Below are positions 51,541-60,952 of a stretch of DNA of 64,000 nucleotides, piece by piece; within the stretch, counting starts at the first letter, position 1, and each line of letters opens with the position of its first letter. The DNA lies in the NCBI RefSeq assembly GCF_000730605.1, contig NZ_BBIS01000029.1, forward strand, positions 1 through 64,000. Direction: 5' to 3'. The stretch comes from Pseudomonas monteilii NBRC 103158 = DSM 14164. Its GTDB lineage: Bacteria; Pseudomonadota; Gammaproteobacteria; Pseudomonadales; Pseudomonadaceae. The notes below the pieces were generated by a model. That model was not told the DNA's origin, searched no databases, and saw nothing but the letters and a program-made list of their open reading frames with translations. The translations under genes and the position numbers were made by a program.

Positions 51541-52476
51541 TCAGGCGGGTTCCACATTCACCCAGTAGCGGCTGAGGTAGCGCACCTTTACAGGCAGGGT
51601 TTTCGGCAGGTTGGCCAGCGCAATATCGGTATCGTCGATACGGAATGCGCCGGAAATGCTCATGGCCTGGATTGATGAGGCGCAGCGCAGCACGCCCGGC
51701 CGATAGCGGCCCAGCTCTTCGATGAAGTCGCCCAGGCGCCAGTCGTTCACGCTCAGCATGCCCTGTAGCCAGGCCGTGGAGTCGGCGGGCAGGGCATGGG
51801 CAAGGGTGAAGTCTTGCTGGTCAAAGCGCGTTTGCTGCCCGGCCTGCACGTTCAGCACCCGGTCAGGATGGCGCTGCGGGCGTACATCGACGCTGGCCTG
51901 CAACACGCCTACGCGTGTCTGTTGTGCCAGTTTGCGAACGCTGAACTCGGTACTGCGGGCCAGCACGCTGCCGTCGTCGGTGTGCACGATGAACGGGCGC
52001 TGCTGAATGTCGCTGGCCGGGCGCACGAGGATCTCCCCCTGGTACAGCTGGATTGCCCGCACTTTCCTGTCAAAGCGCACATCCAGCGCGGTACCCACGT
52101 TCAGTTCCAGCTGCGAGCCATCCGGCAGCTCTACAGCGCGCCGCTCGCCGGTACCGGTACGTTGTTGCGCCATCAAGGCGCGATAGGGCACCTGCTCGGC
52201 TGCCAGCCAGCCGCCGCCGCCCATGGCCAGCAGCAGGCTCAGCACTTTCAGCACATCGCGCCGCTGCGTCTGCGCCGCGCCCAGGCTGGACAGCGCCGCG
52301 TGTGGCGGCACCATGGCCCATTGTTGCTGAAGCTTTTCAACGCGCGCCCAGGCAGCGGCATGCTGAGGGCTGGCCTGCAGCCACTGGCGCCAGGCGTGGG
52401 TGCGGGCTTCATTGCTGTCGCCATCGTTGAGCTGCACGTACCAGGTGGCAGCGGCTTCCAGGGTTTTGACGTCCAT
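51541..52476 (-). CDS. FecR-type anti-sigma factor
   Basis: The 311-residue protein has a cytosolic N-terminal domain (AATWYVQLNDGDSNEARTHA then WRQWLQASPQHAAAWARVE), one membrane helix near 80-100 (VLKVLSLLLAMGGGGWLAA) and a periplasmic FecR domain with the conserved VELPDGSQLELNVGTALDVR and GEILV. It holds the sigma factor until the receptor binds its ligand. It starts five bases after the sigma gene stop, with GAAGG in front. Confidence 0.94.
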   Translation of the reverse strand: MDVKTLEAAATWYVQLNDGDSNEARTHAWRQWLQASPQHAAAWARVEKLQQQWAMVPPHAALSSLGAAQTQRRDVLKVLSLLLAMGGGGWLAAEQVPYRALMAQQRTGTGERRAVELPDGSQLELNVGTALDVRFDRKVRAIQLYQGEILVRPASDIQQRPFIVHTDDGSVLARSTEFSVRKLAQQTRVGVLQASVDVRPQRHPDRVLNVQAGQQTRFDQQDFTLAHALPADSTAWLQGMLSVNDWRLGDFIEELGRYRPGVLRCASSIQAMSISGAFRIDDTDIALANLPKTLPVKVRYLSRYWVNVEPA

Positions 52477-52481
52477 ACCGT

Positions 52482-52982
52482 TCAGCCTTCGACTGCCAGC
52501 AGGCAGCGGGTCATGGCCTTGATCAGGTGATTCTTCACCGTGGTGACTGACACGCCGAAGCGCTCGGCCGCAGCACCGTAGGTCAGGCCTTCCAGTTGCA
52601 CGGCGAGAAAGATGGCACGGGTCTTGGGGCCGAGTTCGTCGAGCAGGCTGTCCACGGCCATCAGCATTTCGATGATCGACAGGCGAACCTCTGGTGATAC
52701 CTCCAGCGGCGCCGGTCGTAGGGCCAGGGCTTGCAGGTAGGCTTTTTCGATGGCGCGGCGGCGCACTTTGTCGATCAGCAGGGAGCGGGCGATGGCGCTG
52801 AGGTAGCTGCGCGGTTCGCGAATGGGTAGCTGGCTGCGGGCCGTCATGACCCGCAGGAACGTATCGTGCGCCAGGTCGGAGGCATCGGCTGCGTTTCCCA
52901 GGCGGGCGCGCAGCCAGCCTTTCAGCCAGCTGTTGTTTTCGTTGTATAGCTGGTGAAGGGCCTGGTGATCGAGCGTCGACAT
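52482..52982 (-). CDS. ECF sigma factor of the FecI (iron-starvation) family
   Basis: The 166-residue protein has sigma region 2 (DASDLAHDTFLRVMTARSQL and SYLSAIARSLLIDKVRRRAI) and region 4 (LEGLTYGAAAERFGVSVTTV then KNHLIKAMTRC). It should direct RNA polymerase to the receptor promoter when signalled through the FecR-like protein. The ATG at 52982 follows an AT-rich stretch where a Fur site would be expected, but I could not identify a clear 19-base Fur box. Confidence 0.94.
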   Translation of the reverse strand: MSTLDHQALHQLYNENNSWLKGWLRARLGNAADASDLAHDTFLRVMTARSQLPIREPRSYLSAIARSLLIDKVRRRAIEKAYLQALALRPAPLEVSPEVRLSIIEMLMAVDSLLDELGPKTRAIFLAVQLEGLTYGAAAERFGVSVTTVKNHLIKAMTRCLLAVEG

Positions 52983-53061
52983 GGCGTCAAATTCGCAATA
53001 TGAATAGGAATTGATCGCATTGTCGCGATGAGCCAAGGTGATTGCAAGGAGGGTTTGTCCT

Positions 53062-53080
53062 GGGGCTGCGATGCAGCCCC
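53062..53080. terminator. hairpin after lysA
   Basis: GGGGCTGC, GAT and GCAGCCCC form a perfect eight-pair stem 12 bases beyond the lysA stop on the minus strand, between lysA and the upstream region of the sigma factor gene. There is no long T run. Confidence 0.6.
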
Positions 53081-53091
53081 AAGCACTGAGA

Positions 53092-54339
53092 TTAGAACCC
53101 CGCCTCCAGGCCCAGCAGGTCCTGCACGGTCTGCCGCCGGCGAATCATGCGCAGCGCCCCTTCCTCGATCAGGAACTCCGGCAGCAACGGCCGGCTGTTG
53201 TAGTTCGACGACATCGACGCCCCATAGGCCCCGGCATCGTGAATCACCAGCAAATCGCCCACCTGCGCCTGGGGCAGGTCCTGTGGGGTCAGTTCCTGGT
53301 CATCCTGGGTGAACACATCCCCCGACTCGCACAGCGGCCCGGCCACCACGGTCGGCTGGCGCGGGCGGTCCACTGGCTGGCCGTTGGCATCGAGCAGGGT
53401 CATGCCGTGGTACGCACCGTACATCGCCGGGCGCATCAGGTCGTTGAAGCCGGCGTCGATCATCACGAAGGTATTGCGCCCCACTTGCTTCACAGCGCGC
53501 ACTTCGGCCACCAGGTAGCCTGACTCCGCCACCAGGAAGCGCCCAGGCTCGATCTCCATGCGCACCTGGTGGCCGAGCATCGCTTCGATTTCCTTGCGTG
53601 CCACCGCCCAGGTCTGGGCGTAGCGCTGCAGGTCGACCGGCTTGTCGGTGCTGCGGTACGGGGTGGAGAGCCCGCCGCCGATGGAAAACGCTTCGATGTT
53701 CACGCCCAGGCGGCCAATCAGCTCGATCATCGAGCGAGCCACCTGCTCCAGGTGCTGGTAGTCCACACCGGAACCAATGTGCATGTGCACGCCCACCAGG
53801 TGCAGGCCATGGGCCTTGATGCAGACCAGTGCCTCCTCCAGCTCTCCGTGCCAGATGCCGTGCTTGCTGTTCTCGCCGCCGGTGTTTGTCTTGCGGCTGT
53901 GGCCATGGCCAAAGCCCGGGTTGATGCGGATCCACACGCGGTGGCCGGGCGAGCGTTCACCCAGCTGGCGCAGCATGTCGATGGAGCCCGCGTTCACTTC
54001 GATCTTCGAGGCCACCACGCGCTCCAGGGTCGGCCGGTCCAGCGCGTCGCAGGTCAGCACCACGCCGGCAGGGTCGCCGTCCACGCGGGCACCCGCTGCG
54101 AAGGCCCGTTCCATCTCACCCAGCGATACGGCATCCAGCACCAGGCCATGGGCGCGCATCAGGCGCAGCACATGCAGGTTAGGGTTGGCTTTCTGGGCGA
54201 AGCGTACGGTGTCGAACACCTTCAACTGCTCGACACGTTCGGCGATGGTGCTGGCGTCGTACGCCCACAGCGGCGAGCCGTGCTGGCGGACAGCTTCGGC
54301 CAGGAGGGAGAAAGGTGCGGTCATGGTGGCGCTACTCAT
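53092..54339 (-). CDS. lysA: diaminopimelate decarboxylase (LysA-type)
   Basis: The 415-residue PLP enzyme of the alanine-racemase fold decarboxylates meso-diaminopimelate to lysine. The PLP Lys is in VRFAQKANPN, the glycine motif is FSIGGGLSTPY, the EPGR motif (MEIEPGRFLVAESGYL) binds phosphate, and the second-subunit residues are GPLCESGDVF and the late GAYGASMSSNYNSRP. The divergent LysR gene supports a lysine role, as lysA-lysR pairs are classical. Other family members act on ornithine or carboxynorspermidine, so the substrate is inferred. ATGs at 54339 and 54324 are both possible starts. Confidence 0.88.
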   Translation of the reverse strand: MSSATMTAPFSLLAEAVRQHGSPLWAYDASTIAERVEQLKVFDTVRFAQKANPNLHVLRLMRAHGLVLDAVSLGEMERAFAAGARVDGDPAGVVLTCDALDRPTLERVVASKIEVNAGSIDMLRQLGERSPGHRVWIRINPGFGHGHSRKTNTGGENSKHGIWHGELEEALVCIKAHGLHLVGVHMHIGSGVDYQHLEQVARSMIELIGRLGVNIEAFSIGGGLSTPYRSTDKPVDLQRYAQTWAVARKEIEAMLGHQVRMEIEPGRFLVAESGYLVAEVRAVKQVGRNTFVMIDAGFNDLMRPAMYGAYHGMTLLDANGQPVDRPRQPTVVAGPLCESGDVFTQDDQELTPQDLPQAQVGDLLVIHDAGAYGASMSSNYNSRPLLPEFLIEEGALRMIRRRQTVQDLLGLEAGF

Positions 54340-54376
54340 ATAAGGATGACCACGAGGATGAGCCAAACCGGGAATT

Positions 54377-54398
54377 CAGAAAAATAGCTATTTTTCTG
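54377..54398. promoter_or_regulatory. perfect 22-bp palindrome between lysA and its LysR regulator
   Basis: CAGAAAAATAG is followed at once by its exact reverse complement, with no spacer. It lies in the 109-base intergenic region, 38 bases from the lysA start and 51 from the regulator start. This is the expected place for the LysR binding site. Confidence 0.65.
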
Positions 54399-54448
54399 CC
54401 GGTCATTCATATCTGATATACCCATTGCTGACTTTGCCTGGTACTGCT

Positions 54449-55354
54449 GTGAAACTCTCTGTCCGCCATATCGAAGTGTTCCGCGCCATCATGGCCGCTG
54501 GCAGTGTGACCGGGGCGGCGCGCCTGCTGTTTACCTCGCAGCCCACTGTCAGCCGCGAGCTGGCGCGGCTGGAGCAGTTAACCGGGCTGAACCTGTTCGA
54601 GCGCGAGGGTGGGCGCCTGGTGGCGACCGCCCAGGCGTTGCTGTTGATCGAAGAGGTCGAGCGCGCCTACGTCGGGCTGGAGCGGATTGACCGTTTTGCT
54701 CAGGCCATTCGCAATTTCGAGCAGGGGAGGCTGGCCATCACTTGCCTGCCGCTGTTCTCCCAGACGTTGCTGCCCAAGGCTTGCCAGCGTTTCCACCAAC
54801 AGCATCGAGGCGTAAGCGTGAGTATCCTGGCGCAGGAATCGCCATTGCTGGAAGAGTCTCTGGTGGCCCAGCAGCACGACCTTGGCCTGACCGAGGTCGA
54901 GCAGATTCCGCGCGGTGCCTATGGCGAGCTGCTGTTCAGCGCCAACATGGTGTGCGTGCTGCCCGCGCATCACTCGCTACAGGCAAAAGCCGAGCTGGAA
55001 CTTGCCGACTTTCATGAGGTGGACTTCATCAACCTGGCCAGCCTGGACACTTACCGCCAGCGCCTGGACCAGCACTTTCGCGCGGCGGGGGTAAACCGCC
55101 GCACGGTGATCGAGACCACCAGTGCCGCCTCGGTGTGTGCCATGGTCAGGCAAGGGTTGGGGGTGGCGATCATCAACCCGTTGAGCGGGCTGGAGGCGGC
55201 GCAGGGCGGGTTGCCGATCCGCAGGTTGCGGGTGTCGGTGCCGTACCAGGTGATGCTGATACGGCCAGACCATAGGCCGGCATCGGCGGCGGTGGAGCCG
55301 TTTTGCGAGGCGCTGCGGGTGCAGGCGCAAGAGATGCAGGCAGCGTTGCAGTAA
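54449..55354 (+). CDS. lysR: LysR family regulator divergent from lysA
   Basis: The 301-residue protein has the N-terminal helix-turn-helix (MAAGSVTGAARLLFTSQPTV then SRELARLEQL) and a two-lobe effector domain. I chose GTG at 54449, giving the usual (M)KLSVRHIEVFRAI start; TTG at 54425 is an alternative. E. coli LysR activates the divergent lysA when diaminopimelate is present, and the arrangement here is the same. The complete protein contrasts with the broken LysR gene 6 kb upstream. Confidence 0.88.
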   Translation: MKLSVRHIEVFRAIMAAGSVTGAARLLFTSQPTVSRELARLEQLTGLNLFEREGGRLVATAQALLLIEEVERAYVGLERIDRFAQAIRNFEQGRLAITCLPLFSQTLLPKACQRFHQQHRGVSVSILAQESPLLEESLVAQQHDLGLTEVEQIPRGAYGELLFSANMVCVLPAHHSLQAKAELELADFHEVDFINLASLDTYRQRLDQHFRAAGVNRRTVIETTSAASVCAMVRQGLGVAIINPLSGLEAAQGGLPIRRLRVSVPYQVMLIRPDHRPASAAVEPFCEALRVQAQEMQAALQ

Positions 55355-55362
55355 AGGCGGGC

Positions 55363-55659
55363 TCACAACTCGCAGACGAAGGTCCCGGTCCCGGCCAGGA
55401 TGTTCTCCAGGGTTTCTTTCACTTCGTCCAGGTCACTCAGGTCGCTGGTCAGGTTGATCTCCAGCACCTCATCCCCCTTCAGCGCATCGCGGTCGCCGGC
55501 TGCCACTTCAATCAGCAGGCGCTTGGCGCTCAGGGTCACTTTCAGCCCGTCCAGCGTCGATGGCTCGTCATCCAGGGTCAGGTCGACGGTGTCTTCGTCC
55601 GGGTAGCGGGTAAGCAGAAACATCTGGCCCTTGTCGCTGTGGCAGCACAGGGTCGCCAT
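55363..55659 (-). CDS. small acidic conserved hypothetical protein
   Basis: The 98-residue protein begins MATLCCHSDKGQMFLLTRYP and is rich in Asp, Glu and Leu (DTVDLTLDDEPSTLDGLKVT, EINLTSDLSDLDEVKETLE). No known domain or signal peptide is seen. I prefer the start at 55659 because GAGGAAG lies just before it; an upstream ATG at 55716 has no ribosome-binding site. It is convergent with the LysR gene and divergent from gdhB. Confidence 0.7.
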   Translation of the reverse strand: MATLCCHSDKGQMFLLTRYPDEDTVDLTLDDEPSTLDGLKVTLSAKRLLIEVAAGDRDALKGDEVLEINLTSDLSDLDEVKETLENILAGTGTFVCEL

Positions 55660-55989
55660 GTTGTCTTCCTCGTCATCGCAAGGGGTGGCGAAGAGCAGGG
55701 CGGTGTTGATTTGCATGAGCGGGCTCGGATCAAAGTGAATGGAAGGGAATTCTGACAGTCTTGCGTACAGGCATAAACGTAAAGTTACCGCCCCTTGACC
55801 GAAATTGTCGCAGCGCTGCAAGCGTTGATGACCGATCAGTCGTTAAGCTTCGGCGAGCCCTGGGCGTGCCCGCGCACGTTCAACGTCTGGTTTTACCGTC
55901 CGCCTTGCTACGGGTTGGCTATCGTTGATCCGTACACGGCGCACGCAGCGACGCTTCAACTATTACAAAGCCCAAGCGGAGTACCACAG

Positions 55990-58900
55990 ATGGCGTTCTT
56001 CACCGCAGCCAGCAAAGCCGACTTTCAGCATCAACTGCAAGCGGCCCTGGCGCAGCACATCAGCGAACAGTCCCTGCCACAAGTGGCGCTGTTCGCCGAG
56101 CAGTTCTTCGGCATCATCTCTCTGGACGAACTCACTCAGCGCAGGCTTTCCGACCTGGCCGGCTGCACCCTGTCAGCCTGGCGCATCATCGAACGTTTCG
56201 ACCCCGAATACCCGCAAGTGCGGGTGTACAACCCTGATTACGAGCGCAACGGCTGGCAATCGACCCATACTGTGGTCGAGGTGCTGCACCACGACCTGCC
56301 GTTTTTGGTCGACTCGGTGCGCACCGAGCTCAACCGCCGTGGCTATAGCATTCACACCCTGCAAACCACCGTGCTCAGCGTGCGCCGTGGCGCCAAGGGT
56401 GAGTTGTTGGAGCTGCTGCCCAAGGGTACCCAGGGCGAGGGCGTGCGCCACGAGTCGCTGATGTACCTGGAGATCGACCGCTGCGCCAATGCCGCAGAGC
56501 TGACCGTGCTGGCCCGCGAGATCGAGCAGGTGCTGGCCGAGGTGCGGGTGGCAGTTGCCGATTTCGAGCCGATGAAGGCCAAGCTGCGTGACGTGGTGGC
56601 CGAGGTGGAACAGACCGCCTTCGGCCCGGCGCAACACGAAAAGGGCGAGGTCAAGGCCTTCCTCGAGTGGCTGCTGGACAACCACTTCACCTTCCTGGGC
56701 TATGAAGAATTCACCGTCAAGGGCGACGCCGATGGCGGCCAGATGGTTTACGACGAGCAGTCGTTCCTCGGCCTGCCGCGCCGCCTGCGCGTGGGCCTGA
56801 CGGCCGAAGAGCTGCGCATCGAAGACTACGCCGTGGCCTACCTCAACGAACCGCTGCTGCTGTCGTTCGCCAAGGCCGCGCTGCCCAGCCGCGTGCACCG
56901 CCCGGCCTACCCGGACTACGTGTCGATCCGCCAGCTGGACGCCGATGGCAAGGTCATCAAGGAACACCGCTTCATGGGCCTGTACACCTCGTCGGTGTAT
57001 GGCGAAAGCGTGCATGCCATCCCTTACATCCGCGTCAAGGTAGCCGAAGTCGAGCGCCGCTCGGGCTTCGACCCCAAGGCCCACCTCGGCAAGGAACTGG
57101 CCCAGGTGCTGGAGGTGCTGCCGCGCGACGACCTGTTCCAGACGCCGATCGACGAGCTGTTCACCACCGTCATGGCGATCGTGCAGATCCAGGAGCGCAA
57201 CAAGATCCGCGTGTTCCTGCGCAAGGACCCGTACGGCCGCTTCTGCTACTGCCTGGCGTACGTGCCGCGGGAGATCTACTCCACCGAAGTGCGACAGAAA
57301 ATCCAGCAAGTACTGATGGAGCGCCTGAAGGCCAGCGACTGCGAGTTCTGGACCTTCTTCTCCGAATCGGTGCTGGCCCGTGTGCAACTGATTCTGCGGG
57401 TAGACCCGAAAAACCGCATCGACATCGACCCGCAGCAGCTGGAGCGCGAAGTCATCCAGGCCTGCCGCTCGTGGCATGACGATTATTCGACGCTGGTAGT
57501 GGAGAACTTCGGCGAAGCCCAAGGCACCAACATCCTCGCCGATTTCCCCAAGGGCTTCCCGGCCGGCTACCGCGAACGCTTTGCCGCGCACTCGGCCGTT
57601 GTCGACCTGCAGCATGTGCTGAACCTGTCGGAAAGCAAGCCGCTGGCCATGAGCTTCTACCAGCCGCTGACCCAGGTGGGTGAGCGCATCCTGCACTGCA
57701 AGCTGTACCACGCCGACACCCCGCTGGCGCTGTCCGACGTGCTGCCGATCCTGGAAAACCTCGGCTTGCGCGTGCTGGGCGAATTCCCGTATCGCCTGCG
57801 CCATGCCAGTGGCCGCGAGTACTGGATTCACGATTTTGCCTTTACCTACAGCGAAGGCCTGAGCCTGGATATCCAGCAGCTCAACGACACCCTGCAGGAC
57901 GCCTTCATCCACATCGTGCGTGGCGATGCCGAGAACGATGCCTTCAACCGTCTGGTACTCACCGCTGGCCTGCCTTGGCGTGACGTGGCGCTGCTGCGCG
58001 CTTACGCCCGTTACCTGAAGCAGATCCGCCTGGGCTTCGACCTGGGTTACATCGCCAGCACCCTGAACAACCACACCGACATCGCCCGCGAGCTGACCCG
58101 GTTGTTCAAGACCCGCTTCTACCTGGCGCGCAAGCTGACCCAGGACGACCTCGACGACAAGCAGCAGCGCCTGGAACAAGCCATCCTGACCGCGCTCGAC
58201 GACGTGCAGGTGCTCAACGAAGACCGCATCCTGCGGCGCTACCTGGATCTGATCAAGGCCACCCTGCGCACCAACTTCTATCAGCCGGATGCCAACGGCC
58301 AGAACAAGTCGTACTTCAGCTTCAAGTTCAACCCCAAGCTGATCCCCGAACTGCCCAAGCCGGTGCCCAAGTTCGAAATCTTCGTTTATTCGCCTCGGGT
58401 CGAGGGCGTGCACCTGCGCTTTGGCAACGTCGCCCGTGGCGGCCTGCGCTGGTCTGACCGTGAAGAAGACTTCCGCACCGAAGTGCTGGGCCTGGTCAAA
58501 GCCCAGCAGGTGAAGAACTCGGTCATCGTGCCGGTCGGCGCCAAGGGCGGTTTCCTGCCGCGCCGCCTGCCACTGGGCGGTAGCCGGGACGAGATCGCCG
58601 CCGAAGGCGTGGCGTGCTACCGCATCTTCATTTCCGGCCTGCTCGACATCACCGACAACCTCAAGGACGGTGGCGTGGTGCCGCCGGCCAACGTGGTGCG
58701 CCACGACGATGATGACCCGTACCTGGTGGTGGCGGCCGACAAAGGCACCGCCACCTTCTCCGACATCGCCAACGGCATTGCGATCGATTATGGCTTCTGG
58801 CTGGGCGATGCCTTTGCCTCGGGCGGTTCGGCCGGTTATGACCACAAGAAGATGGGCATTACCGCACGCGGCGCCTGGGTGGGTGTGCAGCGCCACTTCC

Positions 58901-60855
58901 GCGAGCGTGGCATCAACGTGCAGGAAGACCCGATCACCGTCATCGGCGTGGGTGACATGGCCGGCGACGTGTTCGGCAACGGTCTGCTGATGTCCGACAA
59001 GCTGCAACTGGTGGCGGCGTTCAACCACCTGCACATCTTCATCGACCCCAACCCCGAGCCTGCGTCCAGCTTTGCCGAGCGCAAGCGCCTGTTCGACCTG
59101 CCGCGTTCGGCCTGGAGCGACTACGACACCAGCATCATGTCTGAAGGCGGCGGTATCTTCCCGCGCAGTGCCAAAAGCATCACCATCAGCCCGCAGATGA
59201 AAGAGCGCTTTGCCATCGAGGCCGACCGCCTGACCCCGACCGAGCTGCTGAACGCGTTGCTCAAGGCACCGGTCGACCTGCTGTGGAACGGCGGTATCGG
59301 TACCTACGTGAAGGCCAGCAGCGAAAGCCACGCTGATGTCGGCGACAAGGCCAACGATGCGCTGCGGGTCAACGGCAATGAGCTGCGCTGCAAGGTGGTG
59401 GGCGAGGGCGGCAACCTGGGTATGACCCAGCTTGGCCGGGTGGAGTTTGGCCTGAACGGCGGCGCCACCAACACCGACTTCATCGACAACGCCGGCGGCG
59501 TTGACTGCTCCGACCACGAGGTCAACATCAAGATCCTGCTCAACGAAGTGGTGCAGGGTGGCGACATGACCGAGAAGCAGCGTAACCAGCTGCTGGGCAG
59601 CATGACCGACGAAGTCGGCAACCTGGTGCTGGGCAACAACTACAAGCAGACCCAGGCGCTGTCGCTGGCGGCCCGCCGCGCCCGCGAGCGGATTGCCGAG
59701 TACAAGCGCCTGATGGCCGACCTGGAAGGCCGTGGCAAGCTGGACCGCGCCATCGAGTTCCTGCCGTCCGAAGAGCAGTTGGCTGAACGCCTGGCTGCCG
59801 GCCAGGGGCTGACCCGCGCCGAGCTGTCGGTGCTGATCTCGTACAGCAAGATCGACCTCAAGGAGCAACTGCTCAAGTCGCTGGTGCCGGATGACGACTA
59901 CCTGACCCGCGACATGGAAACCGCCTTCCCGCCGTCGCTGGTCAGCAAGTTCGCCGAGGCCATGCGCCGCCACCGCCTGAAGCGCGAAATCGTCAGCACC
60001 CAGATCGCCAACGACCTGGTCAACAACATGGGCATCACCTTCGTCCAGCGCCTGAAGGAGTCGACCGGCATGAGCCCGGCCAACGTGGCCGGGGCCTATG
60101 TGATCGTGCGCGACATCTTCCACCTGCCGCATTGGTTCCGCCAGATCGAGGCCCTGGACTACCAGGTGCCGGCAGAAATCCAGCTCACCCTGATGGACGA
60201 GCTGATGCGTCTGGGCCGCCGTGCCACCCGCTGGTTCCTGCGTAGCCGCCGTAACGAGCAGGACGCCGGGCGCGACACCGCGCACTTCGGGCCGAAGATC
60301 GCGCAGCTGGGGCTCAAGCTGGACGAGCTGCTGGAAGGCCCGACCCGCGAACGCTGGATGGTGCGTTACCAGGGCTTTGTCGACGCCGGTGTGCCGGAGT
60401 TGCTGGCGCGCATGGTGGCCGGTACCAGCCACTTGTACACCCTGCTGCCGATCATCGAAGCCGCCGACGTCACCGGCCATGAGCCGGCGCAGGTGGCCAA
60501 GGCGTTCTTTGCGGTGGGCAGCGCGCTGGACCTGACCTGGTACTTGCAGGAAATCAGCAACCTGCCGGTGGAAAACAACTGGCAGGCCTTGGCCCGCGAA
60601 GCGTTCCGCGATGACATTGACCTGCAGCAACGGGCAATCACCATCTCGGTACTGCAGATGGCCGATGCACCGGAAGACATGGACGCCCGCGTGGCGCTGT
60701 GGGCCGAGCAGCACCGGGTGATGGTGGAGCGCTGGCGCGCCATGCTGGACGACCTGCGCAATGCCCAGGGCACCGACTATGCGATGTACGCGGTGGCCAA
60801 CCGCGAGCTGGTCGACTTGGCCATGAGCGGGCAGGCGGCTGTGGTGCCGTCCTGA
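55990..60855 (+). CDS. gdhB: NAD-specific glutamate dehydrogenase, large (180-kDa class)
   Basis: The 1621-residue enzyme converts glutamate to 2-oxoglutarate with NAD. Its N-terminal half contains ACT-like regulatory regions (for example HHDLPFLVDSVRTELNRRGY). The catalytic domain begins near residue 800: GGLRWSDREEDFRTEVLGLV, then QVKNSVIVPVGAKGGF with the substrate-binding Lys, followed by the NAD domain with VIGVGDMAGDVFGNGLL and VVGEGGNLGMTQLGR. Length equals the Pseudomonas aeruginosa enzyme (about 1620), which is activated by arginine. A GGAG site lies before the ATG at 55990; 65 more open codons upstream are rejected. Confidence 0.96.
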   Translation: MAFFTAASKADFQHQLQAALAQHISEQSLPQVALFAEQFFGIISLDELTQRRLSDLAGCTLSAWRIIERFDPEYPQVRVYNPDYERNGWQSTHTVVEVLHHDLPFLVDSVRTELNRRGYSIHTLQTTVLSVRRGAKGELLELLPKGTQGEGVRHESLMYLEIDRCANAAELTVLAREIEQVLAEVRVAVADFEPMKAKLRDVVAEVEQTAFGPAQHEKGEVKAFLEWLLDNHFTFLGYEEFTVKGDADGGQMVYDEQSFLGLPRRLRVGLTAEELRIEDYAVAYLNEPLLLSFAKAALPSRVHRPAYPDYVSIRQLDADGKVIKEHRFMGLYTSSVYGESVHAIPYIRVKVAEVERRSGFDPKAHLGKELAQVLEVLPRDDLFQTPIDELFTTVMAIVQIQERNKIRVFLRKDPYGRFCYCLAYVPREIYSTEVRQKIQQVLMERLKASDCEFWTFFSESVLARVQLILRVDPKNRIDIDPQQLEREVIQACRSWHDDYSTLVVENFGEAQGTNILADFPKGFPAGYRERFAAHSAVVDLQHVLNLSESKPLAMSFYQPLTQVGERILHCKLYHADTPLALSDVLPILENLGLRVLGEFPYRLRHASGREYWIHDFAFTYSEGLSLDIQQLNDTLQDAFIHIVRGDAENDAFNRLVLTAGLPWRDVALLRAYARYLKQIRLGFDLGYIASTLNNHTDIARELTRLFKTRFYLARKLTQDDLDDKQQRLEQAILTALDDVQVLNEDRILRRYLDLIKATLRTNFYQPDANGQNKSYFSFKFNPKLIPELPKPVPKFEIFVYSPRVEGVHLRFGNVARGGLRWSDREEDFRTEVLGLVKAQQVKNSVIVPVGAKGGFLPRRLPLGGSRDEIAAEGVACYRIFISGLLDITDNLKDGGVVPPANVVRHDDDDPYLVVAADKGTATFSDIANGIAIDYGFWLGDAFASGGSAGYDHKKMGITARGAWVGVQRHFRERGINVQEDPITVIGVGDMAGDVFGNGLLMSDKLQLVAAFNHLHIFIDPNPEPASSFAERKRLFDLPRSAWSDYDTSIMSEGGGIFPRSAKSITISPQMKERFAIEADRLTPTELLNALLKAPVDLLWNGGIGTYVKASSESHADVGDKANDALRVNGNELRCKVVGEGGNLGMTQLGRVEFGLNGGATNTDFIDNAGGVDCSDHEVNIKILLNEVVQGGDMTEKQRNQLLGSMTDEVGNLVLGNNYKQTQALSLAARRARERIAEYKRLMADLEGRGKLDRAIEFLPSEEQLAERLAAGQGLTRAELSVLISYSKIDLKEQLLKSLVPDDDYLTRDMETAFPPSLVSKFAEAMRRHRLKREIVSTQIANDLVNNMGITFVQRLKESTGMSPANVAGAYVIVRDIFHLPHWFRQIEALDYQVPAEIQLTLMDELMRLGRRATRWFLRSRRNEQDAGRDTAHFGPKIAQLGLKLDELLEGPTRERWMVRYQGFVDAGVPELLARMVAGTSHLYTLLPIIEAADVTGHEPAQVAKAFFAVGSALDLTWYLQEISNLPVENNWQALAREAFRDDIDLQQRAITISVLQMADAPEDMDARVALWAEQHRVMVERWRAMLDDLRNAQGTDYAMYAVANRELVDLAMSGQAAVVPS

Positions 60856-60870
60856 GCTTGAGCTGAAATG

Positions 60871-60900
60871 AAAAACCCGGCAGACATGCCGGGTTTTTTT
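60871..60900 (+). terminator. terminator of gdhB
   Basis: Five A, CCCGGCA, a four-base GACA loop, TGCCGGG and seven T form a strong intrinsic terminator 15 bases after the stop. Confidence 0.92.
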
Positions 60901-60910
60901 ATCCCTGTGC

Positions 60911-60943
60911 TGGCCTCTTCGCGGGCATGCCCGCGAAAGGGCC
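60911..60943. repeat. REP element between gdhB and ppsR
   Basis: TTCGCGGGCATGCCCGCGAA (60918-60937) is a perfect 20-base palindrome with outer GGCC boxes on both sides. It is the core of the P. putida REP. It separates two convergent genes. Confidence 0.8.
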
Positions 60944-60952
60944 AGAACAGGC

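Noticed and set aside
52983..53036. Fur box before the sigma factor gene
   Set aside because: The region is AT-richer than average and a Fur site is expected there, but no stretch fits the 19-base consensus well enough to call.
55795..55989. N-terminal extension of gdhB by 65 codons
   Set aside because: The ATG at 55990 has a GGAG site and gives the family length. The extension has no homology-like features and no good start.
56173..60714. Very long open frame (over 1500 codons) on the strand opposite gdhB
   Set aside because: It is fully antisense to a well-supported gene, has no ribosome-binding site and a His/Gln/Val-rich composition typical of antisense frames in GC-rich DNA.
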